This document shows positions 24,163 to 32,094 of a stretch of DNA of 47,800 bases, one piece after another (position 1 is the stretch's first letter; every line of letters starts with the position of its first letter). Under the pieces are notes generated by a model that searched no databases, was not told where the DNA came from, and worked only from the letters and a program-made list of their open reading frames with translations. A program made the translations under genes and the position numbers. Origin of the DNA: an uncultured Lachnospiraceae bacterium (GTDB taxonomy: Bacteria; Bacillota; Clostridia; Lachnospirales; Lachnospiraceae); contig CAJTSH010000025.1 of assembly GCA_910578885.1 (NCBI GenBank), positions 1-47,800 on the forward strand, given 5' to 3'.

Positions 24163-25360
24163 AATAAAAAAAGTCTTTTCTAAATTTAAGAATAAAATAG
24201 CAATGTTTCTTTTACTGATCATACTAATTGCAACAAGCATTTTGACAATGAACAGAGTGGAATATTTGGATGCGGACGGTAATGCTTCAAGCGGTATTAC
24301 AGCAGCAAAAAACCTCAGTGCCGAACAAAACAAATGGGCGGGATATCTTACAGAAGATGTATTTGTAAACGTAATTAAGGAAAAGGCGCAAATAAATAAT
24401 TCGAAGGAAGCTTTGTCAGATGATATTCAGGAACAGAATAAGGCGTATGCCAAAACGCAGGGAATATCGGGGATTACCGGTCTGATAAACAATGCGTTTA
24501 GCGATTGGAGAGATTACAATTATTTTGCAGTCAACAATGTTTCCGAAGAAGAAGTGAAGCAGGTATACGAAAAAAGAATCTCCTCTTTAAAAGAATATTT
24601 GAATTCGGGAGAAGAAACATTTACGGATGCGCAGAAAGATTTTTTGATTCAGCGGTATGAAGACCTTAAGACGCCTTTTTATTACGAATATACAGAAGGG
24701 TGGAGCGCATTGCTGCAAAATATATCAACCTTTATTTTGATGCTGGCATTGGTGATAGGATTTTTTGTATCCGGTATATTTTCAGAGGAATTTCAGACAA
24801 AAGCGGATTCGATTTTTTTCTCAACAAAACTGGGAAGAAATAAAGCGATCGTTTCTAAAGTGGGCGCAGGGCTTGTGATTACTACCGTTCTTTATGTTGT
24901 TTTCATGCTCCTATATACTGCGATTGTACTTCTTGCATTGGGAGCAGATGGAGCTGACTGTCCCATTCAGCTTGATTTGTGGAGAAGCGCTTATAACATT
25001 ACTTTTTTTCAGGCATATCTCCTGATTGTCGCTGGCGGTTATGTGGGTACATTGTTTGCTGCAGTCATTTCCATGATTGTATCGGCCACAGCGCGGTCAA
25101 CCGCAACAGCGGTAATTGTACCATTTATGATATTATGCGCTTTTCCTTTTTTGAGCAGGATTATTACACTGCCGGGGATATGCTCGTTCTTTCCAGACCA
25201 ATTGTTAGAAGTATATTTGAGCATTAAAGATTTTGAACTTGTAGAACTAGGCCAAAGGGTAATGAGCGTTGTAACCATTATTATCCCTGTGTATATGGCG
25301 GCATGTCTGCTTCTACTGCCTATATTGTACCGTGTTTATAAAAAATCTCAGATAAAATAA
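24149..25360 (+). CDS. ABC-2 type permease
   Basis: The 403-residue membrane subunit starts MLQFEIKKVFSKFKNKIA, typical of ABC-2 exporters, with one helix (about 17-37), a long extracytoplasmic domain (about 38-190), and five further helices. AGGTGA 5 bases before the ATG at 24149 sets the start; longer frames to 24107 are less likely. Substrate is unknown; exporters of this kind with an ECF sigma factor often handle peptides or lipids (inference). A strong terminator follows at once. Confidence 0.85.
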   Translation: MLQFEIKKVFSKFKNKIAMFLLLIILIATSILTMNRVEYLDADGNASSGITAAKNLSAEQNKWAGYLTEDVFVNVIKEKAQINNSKEALSDDIQEQNKAYAKTQGISGITGLINNAFSDWRDYNYFAVNNVSEEEVKQVYEKRISSLKEYLNSGEETFTDAQKDFLIQRYEDLKTPFYYEYTEGWSALLQNISTFILMLALVIGFFVSGIFSEEFQTKADSIFFSTKLGRNKAIVSKVGAGLVITTVLYVVFMLLYTAIVLLALGADGADCPIQLDLWRSAYNITFFQAYLLIVAGGYVGTLFAAVISMIVSATARSTATAVIVPFMILCAFPFLSRIITLPGICSFFPDQLLEVYLSIKDFELVELGQRVMSVVTIIIPVYMAACLLLLPILYRVYKKSQIK

Positions 25361-25364
25361 ATAG

Positions 25365-25410
25365 AAACATCATTCGAAAGCTTCGTAGATTTCGAATGAT
25401 GTTTTTATTT
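25365..25410 (+). terminator. Terminator of the sigma/ABC operon
   Basis: AAACATCATTCGAAA (25365-25379) and TTTCGAATGATGTTT (25390-25404) form a perfect 15-bp stem with a 10-base loop, followed by TTTATTT. It lies 5 bases after the permease stop. Confidence 0.9.
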
Positions 25411-25424
25411 ATCCCAATGAACTT

Positions 25425-25804
25425 TTGTATGAATTACCCCACTGCTCCATTGACGCAAGAATCGATTTTTACCCCTACTCCACTCTCGAAGAGCATTGGG
25501 CATTTTGGAGCAGATATATTTATATTAACCGTTACATGGATGCAGCAAACCCTTTCATAATGAAACGTACGATAATGAAGAGTCTATTGGGGAAATGGTT
25601 TTGTCACAGGGCTTTGAAATAGGTAAGAATGGAAAACTTATCCAGTCATCAAACAAAGCAGTAAAAATAACAATCCCAAGTGATTTGATCCCGAAATGTC
25701 CTCATTGCGGCGAACCGATGAGCATGAATTTAAGAGCAGATGATACCTTCGTACAAAATAAAGGATGGTATCAGGCAGCGAAAATGTATGAACTGTTTGA
25801 ATGA
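25425..25804 (+). pseudogene. SIR2-like deacetylase/ADP-ribosyltransferase remnant
   Basis: Two frames hold parts of one protein. The first has STLEEHWAFWSRYIYINRYM (about 25480-25540), a block found between the NAD site and the active site of SIR2-like proteins. The second starts near 25595 with MVLSQGFEIGKNGKLIQ and includes IPKCPHCGEPMSMNLRADDT, carrying one CxxC zinc pair. The NAD-binding N-terminus (GAGxS) is missing, a stretch between the parts is deleted, and a frameshift lies near 25560-25600. The C-terminus ends naturally at 25804. Not functional. Confidence 0.6.
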
Positions 25805-25820
25805 AGATATTGGAGAAATA

Positions 25821-26082
25821 TTAGAATTGTTTTAATATATCATGATGCCCGACATCCACCAGAATAATCATTTTATCACCTTCATAAAACCATATAATGC
25901 GGATATCCATGTTGACGCTGCATTCAAAGAGGTCAGAGGTTCCCTGAATGCGTTTTGTGCGGATTGAAGGTTGAGAAGGATTTTCCGCTAATAACTTTAG
26001 TTTCATTTTTAACTGATTTTTTTCCTGAGCAGACAGCTTTCTGAAATGCTTTTGGAAACGTGGCGTAAAATTCGTACGCCAT
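25821..26082 (-). pseudogene. RelE/ParE-type toxin, frameshifted near its start
   Basis: The ATG at 26082 overlaps the antitoxin stop as TAATG and reads MAYEF, then leaves frame. One base later the family sequence continues unbroken: TPRFQKHFRKLSAQEKNQLK, then KLLAENPSQPSIRTKRIQG, IRIIWFYEGDKMIILVDVG and HHDILKQF, which is a complete RelE/YafQ-like mRNA interferase of about 86 residues. Removing one T from the T4 run at 26067-26070 restores the whole gene. The catalytic-type basic residues and the C-terminal histidine pair are kept. As written the toxin is off; a sequencing error or a reversible slippage state are alternatives. Confidence 0.7.
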
Positions 26083-26342
26083 TATTTCGCCTCAAGTTTA
26101 TCAAACAGGGAATCTACATTATCAAAGATAGGTTGTTCTCCAGATGCTATTTTGGATTTTACGTCTCCAATTTCCTTACGGAGTTCATTCAGGTATTTTT
26201 TGGGGTATACAACGACAGGCATTATGCAGATGGTTCCGTCCTTTTCAAAAATATCTAATGTATCGCCTTCTGACAGACCAAGCTTGACAATGATTTCTTT
26301 CGGGATAGTAACTTGAGCTTTTTGACGTAATTCAGCTAACAT
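26082..26342 (-). CDS. AbrB/MazE-type antitoxin
   Basis: The 86-residue protein has a SpoVT-AbrB swapped-hairpin DNA-binding domain (AQVTIPKEIIVKLGLSEGDT at about 9-28, DIFEKDGTICIMPV) and an acidic helical tail (about 52-86) for toxin neutralisation. AGGAGAGG lies just before the ATG. The stop overlaps the toxin start. AbrB-RelE pairing is a known toxin-antitoxin arrangement, in which the antitoxin also represses the operon; the promoter at 26399-26427 is its likely target. Confidence 0.85.
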   Translation of the reverse strand: MLAELRQKAQVTIPKEIIVKLGLSEGDTLDIFEKDGTICIMPVVVYPKKYLNELRKEIGDVKSKIASGEQPIFDNVDSLFDKLEAK

Positions 26343-26398
26343 GATGACCTCTCCTTTAAAATAAATTTGAAGTTAGAAATTCTTACTTTCTTACTTAT

Positions 26399-26427
26399 AG
26401 TATACTCAATGAATGAAATTTATGCAA
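26399..26427 (-). promoter_or_regulatory. Promoter of the toxin-antitoxin operon
   Basis: Minus-strand TTGCAT (26422-26427) and TATACT (26399-26404) are 17 bases apart, about 57 bases before the antitoxin ATG. Confidence 0.7.
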
Positions 26428-26524
26428 GGATATTTTTCATGAATTGCGTACAGAGCTGAACAGTGGTGCGCAATAACATAACACTCCAAGCATTATCAAA
26501 TCCAATTTTTGGCATCGGGTATAT

Positions 26525-26650
26525 CAAAATCCAAAGGCTGCTTACGTATGTCTGAACAAAGATTCAGCCAATGCACCGGCTGAAATTGCAGACCGGAGTA
26601 TTTGTATTGCGGAAGATTCGGTAAAGGTGCTGGCGGCTTTAATAACATAG
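26525..26650 (+). pseudogene. Unrecognised coding remnant in the gap upstream of the toxin-antitoxin pair
   Basis: The plus-strand frame here reads NPKAAYVCLNKDSANAPAEI and then ADRSICIAEDSVKVLAALIT before a stop at 26650. Its composition and codon pattern look coding, but no start codon or ribosome site exists upstream and I do not recognise the family. It is probably the C-terminal end of a gene lost in the insertion. The rest of 26428-26689 shows no gene or clear signal. Confidence 0.35.
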
Positions 26651-26689
26651 GAATTGTAGAGACCGTTTCAAATTTGGTGGAAAACCTAC

Positions 26690-27448
26690 TCAATACCCAT
26701 AAACATCATAAATCTCATCCGTATACTCTCCCTTCCCCTTATACACTATCAACGGCTTTTCTACCGTCATTCTCGGATTCCCTCCCCGAAGCCCTTCAAT
26801 CAGAACCATATTCGGCTCCTTATCCACAAAGGGATGTACTAACTTCATCCGCTTTGGTTCAATTCCATACCTCGTCATGCAGCAGAAAATTTCTGAAAGA
26901 CGAAAAGGTCTGTGAACCATATAGAAACGTCCCTTCGGTCTTAAAAGCTTTGCAGATTCCCGCACCACATCCTCTAGGGTACAAAGCACCTCATGCCTTG
27001 CAATCGCTTTCGCTTCATCGGGATTTTTCAGACCATGCTCTCCAATCATATACGGGGGATTTGTTGTTATAACATCAAAAGAAGATGCTCCAAAAATACT
27101 TGAAGCATCCTTTATGTCTCCGGTCACGATATCAATTTTCTCTTCCAGATGATTGTAAGCCACGCTGCGGCGCGCCATATCTGCACTGTCCGGCTGGATT
27201 TCCAGACCTGTAAAATGCCTGCCTCTGGTCTTTGCCTCCAAAAGAATCGGTATGATGCCCGTTCCGGTTCCAAGGTCTAAGACAGCCTCTCCCTGCTTTA
27301 CCTGAGCAAAACCGGATAAAAGCACCGCATCCATTCCAAAACAAAACCGGTTCTTATCCTGAATAATTTTATATCCATTCCGGTGCAGCTCGTCCAGCCG
27401 CTCGCCTTCCTTTAAGCTATTTTGTATCGTCAAGCTTTGATTTGCCAC
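26690..27448 (-). CDS. trmN6: tRNA1(Val) (adenine-37-N6)-methyltransferase (YabB/TrmN6)
   Basis: Methylates N6 of A37 in tRNA1(Val) in well-studied members. The 252-residue protein carries the SAM site DLGTGTGIIPILLEAK (about 58-73), GLEIQPDSADMA, and the amino-methylase motif NPPY in TTNPPYMIGEHG (about 129-140). The GTG at 27448 is supported by GGAGG 9 bases upstream and overlaps ricT by 32 bases, indicating coupling. It is the last gene of the operon that begins at 31967; the accessory insertion starts directly behind it. Confidence 0.9.
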   Translation of the reverse strand: MANQSLTIQNSLKEGERLDELHRNGYKIIQDKNRFCFGMDAVLLSGFAQVKQGEAVLDLGTGTGIIPILLEAKTRGRHFTGLEIQPDSADMARRSVAYNHLEEKIDIVTGDIKDASSIFGASSFDVITTNPPYMIGEHGLKNPDEAKAIARHEVLCTLEDVVRESAKLLRPKGRFYMVHRPFRLSEIFCCMTRYGIEPKRMKLVHPFVDKEPNMVLIEGLRGGNPRMTVEKPLIVYKGKGEYTDEIYDVYGY

Positions 27449-28334
27449 CCTTGTCCTCCAATGCTGAAAGCTCCTTCATCTCTTCCGGAGACAGCTTCAT
27501 ATTCTCTTTTCTTCGTCTCGGCTTAAACTTCAGCTGTTCCACCTTATATTCACGAATCTCCTTCTCATCATCAATCTCAATCAGAACCTTCACCTGCTGC
27601 CGCAGGACATTTACACTCTGCACACGGCCCTTCAGCCCGTCAAACGTAGTAACGGTATCATTGACATTCGGAAGACGGCTGTTTAAATATTCGTATGTTT
27701 CCTCCTCATTCTTCAGACAGCACATCAAACGCCCGCAGACGCCGGATATCTTAGTCGGATTCAATGATAAATTCTGCTCTTTTGCCATCTTAATGGATAC
27801 GGGTGCAAACTCAGCCAGATAAGATTTACAGCAAAGCTCTCTTCCGCAAATTCCGATGCCGCCTAATATCTTCGTCTCATCTCTTACGCCAATCTGACGC
27901 AATTCAATTCTGGTACGGAATACAGCCGCCAAATCCTTCACCAGTTCGCGGAAATCAATTCTTCCGTCAGCAGTAAAATAGAATAAAAGCTTATTATTAT
28001 CAAATGTATATTCTGCCTCGACGAGCTTCATTTCCAGCTCGTGTTTCGCAATCTTTTCCTGACAGATACGATACGCCTCTTTTTCTCTCTCTTTATTTCT
28101 CTCTTCTGTCTTATCATCCTCCGGCGTTGCTATGCGGATGACCGGCTTTAGCGGCTGGATCACGCTTTCCTCTCCTACATCTTTTGGAGCGATCAATACG
28201 GTTCCGTATTCCACACCTCTTGCTGTCTCGACGATTACGTGCGTACCGACCTCCATCATCCCCTCCTGTTTTCCGGGAGCAAAATAATAGATTTTACCGG
28301 CACTGCGGAATCTGACGCCTACTACCTTTATCAT
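27417..28334 (-). CDS. ricT: RicT/YaaT, PSP1-domain iron-sulfur protein
   Basis: RicT forms, with RicA and RicF in Bacillus, a complex that modulates RNase Y and phosphorelay. The 305-residue protein is a PSP1-domain protein with the cysteine sets CGRELCCKSYL (about 170-180) and CGRLMCCLKNE (about 207-217), which bind Fe-S clusters in the Bacillus complex. The basic tail (about 275-305) is rich in KR. It follows holB after one base, the common Firmicutes order holB-ricT-yabB. Confidence 0.92.
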   Translation of the reverse strand: MIKVVGVRFRSAGKIYYFAPGKQEGMMEVGTHVIVETARGVEYGTVLIAPKDVGEESVIQPLKPVIRIATPEDDKTEERNKEREKEAYRICQEKIAKHELEMKLVEAEYTFDNNKLLFYFTADGRIDFRELVKDLAAVFRTRIELRQIGVRDETKILGGIGICGRELCCKSYLAEFAPVSIKMAKEQNLSLNPTKISGVCGRLMCCLKNEEETYEYLNSRLPNVNDTVTTFDGLKGRVQSVNVLRQQVKVLIEIDDEKEIREYKVEQLKFKPRRRKENMKLSPEEMKELSALEDKGGKSKLDDTK

Positions 28335-28335
28335 G

Positions 28336-29325
28336 TCAATTCTCCTTTATTGTCAGCAGTAATAATTCCATCACAAGATCAAAATTAACATTGGCGTTCA
28401 GACGCTGCTTTGCTTTTTCCAATGCTTTTAAAATTTTCTCTATTCCATAATAAGAACTCTTACTTGCCTGTTTTTTTATGTCATAAACCTCATCCTTGAA
28501 AATCAGGTTATTCACATCCATTGTAGCTTTATAGACCAGAATATCACGAAACCATATCATCATGATATCAAAATAGTCATTGATCTGTAACTTAAATTCA
28601 CCGATCTGCTTCACTGCCTCTGCCAATTCATATAATTCAATTTCCCGAATACGTTTCATTAACTGTACGGCAGATGTCTTAAGCTCATTAAAATTCTCCG
28701 AAGAAGCCAGAGCAATTCCTTTCCCTACATTCCCCTGAGCGAATGCAACACAGACGTCCGCCTGATAATCAGGCACGCCTCTCTGCTCCATTAAATATTT
28801 TCGAATCACAGTATCACTTACTGCCTTGAGATTCAAGGCTACGCATCTGGAACGGATCGTCGGCAAAAATAAATCTGCATTTGTAGTCAGTAACAGAACC
28901 ACCGCATAGGCAGGCGGCTCCTCAATTGTCTTCAACAATGCGTTCTGTGCCTGCACATTCATCTTCTCTGCTTCATCAATAATATAAACCTTATACGGAC
29001 TGCTGTAAGGCTTTACACCGATATCATGATTTACCTGCTCCCTGATATCATCCACGGAAAGAGTATTCGGCTTCTCATGCTGCACATAAATGATATCCGG
29101 CTGATTATGGTTAACCGCCTGTTTACAGGAATGGCATTCTCCACAGGGACTGCTCCCTCCTTTTTCACACTGCAGTGTCATGGCAAACGCCTCTGCCAGC
29201 ATCCTCTTACCGGATTTGTCCGGTCCGTTAAAAATATATGCATGGCTCACCTTCCCCATAGAAACTGCATTCGTAAGATGTTCTATAATTTGTTCATGTC
29301 CTATAATATCTGTAAATCCTGCCAT
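28336..29325 (-). CDS. holB: DNA polymerase III subunit delta'
   Basis: Clamp-loader subunit that, with DnaX and HolA, loads the sliding clamp. The 329-residue protein begins GFTDIIGHEQIIEHL, has a P-loop-like region FNGPDKSGKRMLAEA that lacks a normal GKT core, the zinc cysteines of the CGECHSC motif (about 61-67), the acidic box IIDEAEKMN, and the sensor TTNADLFLPTIRSRC (about 152-166), all as in the family. AAGGGGT precedes the ATG. No problem seen. Confidence 0.94.
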   Translation of the reverse strand: MAGFTDIIGHEQIIEHLTNAVSMGKVSHAYIFNGPDKSGKRMLAEAFAMTLQCEKGGSSPCGECHSCKQAVNHNQPDIIYVQHEKPNTLSVDDIREQVNHDIGVKPYSSPYKVYIIDEAEKMNVQAQNALLKTIEEPPAYAVVLLLTTNADLFLPTIRSRCVALNLKAVSDTVIRKYLMEQRGVPDYQADVCVAFAQGNVGKGIALASSENFNELKTSAVQLMKRIREIELYELAEAVKQIGEFKLQINDYFDIMMIWFRDILVYKATMDVNNLIFKDEVYDIKKQASKSSYYGIEKILKALEKAKQRLNANVNFDLVMELLLLTIKEN

Positions 29326-29369
29326 ATCGAATTACCCCTTCCTTCTATTATCGGAAAGAAAAAATATAT

Positions 29370-29810
29370 TTATGTAAATATATCCAGCAACAACCCCCGG
29401 ATTTCTCCGATTCGATTTAAAATCCCGATGTGATCCTTTTCATCCCTCATCAGCTCCTGCGCCAGTTCATCCAGATTCTCATCAATCAAACGGATGATAC
29501 CGTATACCCGGTGGCGTCCCTTCCTGTCCAAAAAATTTTCTCTGGAAAATTTGTGGGAATGACTTACGATTTCGTTCATAAAATCCTTCACCAGCCCTCG
29601 GTATTTTTTCATATCGCGGATATCCATATGCTGTGCAATCACTTTTCCCTGCTTAGTAATGTCCTCAAGCAATCCGTTTAACTTTTCCTGAAGCGCTGCT
29701 TCCTCTACCGCGCTCGATAGAGTAAACTTAAAACTGCCGTCTCCGTTGTCCGCTTGTTTCACGGGAGCAGCCTGATTTACCGGAGCAGTCTCATTTACTT
29801 TTATTTCCAT
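29370..29810 (-). CDS. yaaR: YaaR-family (DUF327) protein
   Basis: A 146-residue cytoplasmic helical protein, equal in length to Bacillus YaaR. Residues 30-140 form an all-helical domain with KYRGLVKDFMNEIVSHSH and the ending RLIDENLDELAQELMRDEKD. Its function is not known; it is nearly always between gmk/tmk and holB. The ATG at 29810 is preferred over one at 29837 because AGGTGAT lies just upstream and the length then matches the family. Confidence 0.85.
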   Translation of the reverse strand: MEIKVNETAPVNQAAPVKQADNGDGSFKFTLSSAVEEAALQEKLNGLLEDITKQGKVIAQHMDIRDMKKYRGLVKDFMNEIVSHSHKFSRENFLDRKGRHRVYGIIRLIDENLDELAQELMRDEKDHIGILNRIGEIRGLLLDIFT

Positions 29811-29859
29811 ATCATCACCTTCACTAAGACAATCCATGTCTTCTATTTTTCGTTTCCGG

Positions 29860-30453
29860 CTAATCCAAAATTTTTTCCCTGATATAAGAAAGAATCTCCT
29901 GTTTCGCCGTCTGCAGATCTACATTGATAAAACGACGCTCAATATGGGCTGCCGCAATTTTCTCCTCCGAGAAATCCATTTCATCCGCCAAAAATCTACG
30001 GCACATTTCTGTATATTTCGGTTGGTCCTGCATTCGCTCTCTGTCTAAGGCGCGCTGCAGGCGAAGCCCGTCGTCTACTTCTATATATATCGGCAAAACA
30101 AATGTTTCTCCATAGTATTTACGAAGCATCTCATAAGACTCTAAAGTTCCGATTACAAGATAATTATTTAATGTAAAATCAATCTGCCCGTCATCTACCG
30201 TAAAGTAATTCCAGATTCCATATACTGTGTGATAGGAACGCTTCTCAACCACCTTCTGCTGCCGGGTTAAAAGCTCTAAGCCATTTTCATCTGTAAAAAT
30301 GTACTCCACTCCATTTCGTTCGCCGGAACGAATCGGACGTGTTGTATATGGAATAATTTTCTTGAGCGGAACCTCCTTTTGCTCCAACAGCATTTTATAT
30401 ATGGTATCTTTCCCGGACGAGCTTTTCCCCATAAGACAAAATATCTTCCCCAT
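29860..30453 (-). CDS. gmk: Guanylate-kinase-like protein
   Basis: Phosphorylates GMP to GDP if it is a true guanylate kinase. The 197-residue product has the P-loop MGKSSSGKDTI (about 8-18), the GMP-binding region PYTTRPIRSGERNGVEYIFT (about 35-54) and the family block HTVYGIW. It replaces the tmk that lies here in Bacillus. GMP kinases usually have GPSGVGKST in the P-loop; the SSSGKD form and low conservation suggest a paralog, and a second classical gmk may exist elsewhere. AAGGAG 5 bases before the ATG sets the start. Confidence 0.82.
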   Translation of the reverse strand: MGKIFCLMGKSSSGKDTIYKMLLEQKEVPLKKIIPYTTRPIRSGERNGVEYIFTDENGLELLTRQQKVVEKRSYHTVYGIWNYFTVDDGQIDFTLNNYLVIGTLESYEMLRKYYGETFVLPIYIEVDDGLRLQRALDRERMQDQPKYTEMCRRFLADEMDFSEEKIAAAHIERRFINVDLQTAKQEILSYIREKILD

Positions 30454-30506
30454 GTACGCTCCTTTATCTACAAATTATTCCTACTCTTAGTATAATGTAT
30501 TCTGAA

Positions 30507-31967
30507 CTAATTGACAACTTTTATCCGAAGATTCCCACTGACTCCCTGTACATTCAGACCAAGCCGGAAGCATTCCCGGATATTCCCTATAAATTCAGCC
30601 GTAATCTCCTCTCCGGGAACCAGCAGAGGAATTCCTGGCGGGTAGAGGGTGATAAAGTCACCCGCCGCATATCCCTTAGATTCACTTAACGGAATTTCAA
30701 TCCCTTCCCTCTCCCATGCATCAGCCAGTTCAAAACGCTTTACATTCTTCTGATATACCTGCTCAATAAAATTCTTTTGTTTTTCGGATTCCTTTCTTCC
30801 CTGTATTTCTTTTCCCTCTGCTCTTTTTTCAATATCAATAAGCGCCTGAAGCAGACGGGCAAAACCCTCATCCGTATCCATCAGGGAAGTCATTGCCAAC
30901 ACATAGTTTCCGCTGCACATTTCCATTTGAAGATGGTAATCTTTCAACAGCAAGTCATACAATTTCTTTCCGTCAAGCCCCAGTTCTTCACCTGTTATCA
31001 AAAGCTTGGAAAAATCCCATACCACATCCCCTTTTTTTTCATTATTCAACATTTTTATTTTCTGCAATAGATTCGTCTGCCGGTAAAAATCCGAAAGCCT
31101 TTCTACATAGGAAGCAAATAGCTCCTCTCCCTGTTCCTCGATCATACGGATACAAGATTCTATTCCTGCCATCAGAACATAGGAGGGGGAACTTGTTTGA
31201 TAAACGGCGAGAAATTTTTGGATATTTGTTTTACTTACCAAAGAAGTATTTGCATGTAAGACTGCCGTCTGAGTCAGGCATGAAAGCGTCTTATGAAGGC
31301 TCTGTATTACAAGATCGGCTCCAAGCCTGACCGCTGTCTCCGGAAAATAAGAATGAAATCCAAAATGAGCGCCGTGCGCCTCATCCACAATCAATGGAAT
31401 GCCATAAGAATGAACGACTTTTGCAATTTTTTCTATATCGGACACTGCTCCGTCGTAGGTCGGCGAAGTGATAACGACTGCTTCTGTTTCCGGTTCTTCT
31501 TTTAATGCGCATTCCACCGATTCCGGCGTAATCATTCCCTGTATTCCGGCTTCATTGATAATTGGATACAGATACCGCACGGGCAGTCCCCTCAGATAAG
31601 CAGCATGATAAACCGCTTTATGGCAATTTCTGGCTATCAGAATTTTCCCGCCCCTTTTTACTCCCGCACTGATTGCCGCAAGAATCCCGCAGGTGCTTCC
31701 ATTTACAAGAAAATAGCTGTTGTCTGCCCCATACAATCCGGCAATACGTCTCTGAGCATCCAGCAATATCTCCTTTGCATCATGAAGGTTGTCAAAGCCT
31801 TCTATTTCTGTAATGTCAATCCGATAGGGATTGACCAGACTCTCCATCTGCCGTTTATGACCCGGCATATGAAACGGATAATAATCACTTTCTGCATATT
31901 TCTTCAACCGCCTATCCAGATACTTCTCTTGCACAATCTCTGTCAGGCTAATTCCTTTTTCTCTCAT
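30507..31967 (-). CDS. PLP-dependent Orn/Lys/Arg decarboxylase
   Basis: Fold-type I decarboxylase of the group that includes SpeA-like arginine and lysine decarboxylases (Bacillus YaaO position). The 486-residue protein begins with a helical arm, then PFHMPGHKRQ (about 32-41), the PLP-site TSPTYDGAVSD (about 167-177), VDEAHGAHFG (about 193-202) and the Schiff-base lysine in SLHKTLSCL (about 223-231). The C-terminal domain (about 390-486) ends PPGIPLLVPGE onward. Substrate cannot be told from sequence. GAGGAAGT precedes the ATG. It is the first gene of the operon toward 26690. Confidence 0.88.
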   Translation of the reverse strand: MREKGISLTEIVQEKYLDRRLKKYAESDYYPFHMPGHKRQMESLVNPYRIDITEIEGFDNLHDAKEILLDAQRRIAGLYGADNSYFLVNGSTCGILAAISAGVKRGGKILIARNCHKAVYHAAYLRGLPVRYLYPIINEAGIQGMITPESVECALKEEPETEAVVITSPTYDGAVSDIEKIAKVVHSYGIPLIVDEAHGAHFGFHSYFPETAVRLGADLVIQSLHKTLSCLTQTAVLHANTSLVSKTNIQKFLAVYQTSSPSYVLMAGIESCIRMIEEQGEELFASYVERLSDFYRQTNLLQKIKMLNNEKKGDVVWDFSKLLITGEELGLDGKKLYDLLLKDYHLQMEMCSGNYVLAMTSLMDTDEGFARLLQALIDIEKRAEGKEIQGRKESEKQKNFIEQVYQKNVKRFELADAWEREGIEIPLSESKGYAAGDFITLYPPGIPLLVPGEEITAEFIGNIRECFRLGLNVQGVSGNLRIKVVN

Positions 31968-32010
31968 TTACTTCCTCATTTTCAACAAAATGTTTTCACT
32001 TTTTTCGTAT

Positions 32011-32092
32011 TTTTCCACATTAAAATCCTTGAATTTACACGGTTTGCGCAAAATATCCACAATTTATCCACATTATCTACAGCTTATTCACA
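32011..32092 (+). promoter_or_regulatory. Cluster of five DnaA-box-like 9-mers
   Basis: All on the plus strand: TTTTCCACA (32011-32019), ATATCCACA (32053-32061), TTATCCACA (32064-32072), TTATCTACA (32073-32081) and TTATTCACA (32084-32092). Two match the TTATNCACA consensus exactly and three differ by one base. The last four repeat at 9-11 base steps. They lie upstream of the decarboxylase/gmk/holB operon and directly behind the AbiEii-like gene. DnaA control or titration is inferred; chance in AT-rich DNA remains possible. Confidence 0.55.
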
Positions 32093-32094
32093 TT

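Noticed and set aside
32011..32092. Chromosome origin (oriC) at the DnaA-box cluster
   Set aside because: No dnaA, dnaN, rpmH or AT-rich unwinding layout nearby; regulation or titration is the more modest reading.
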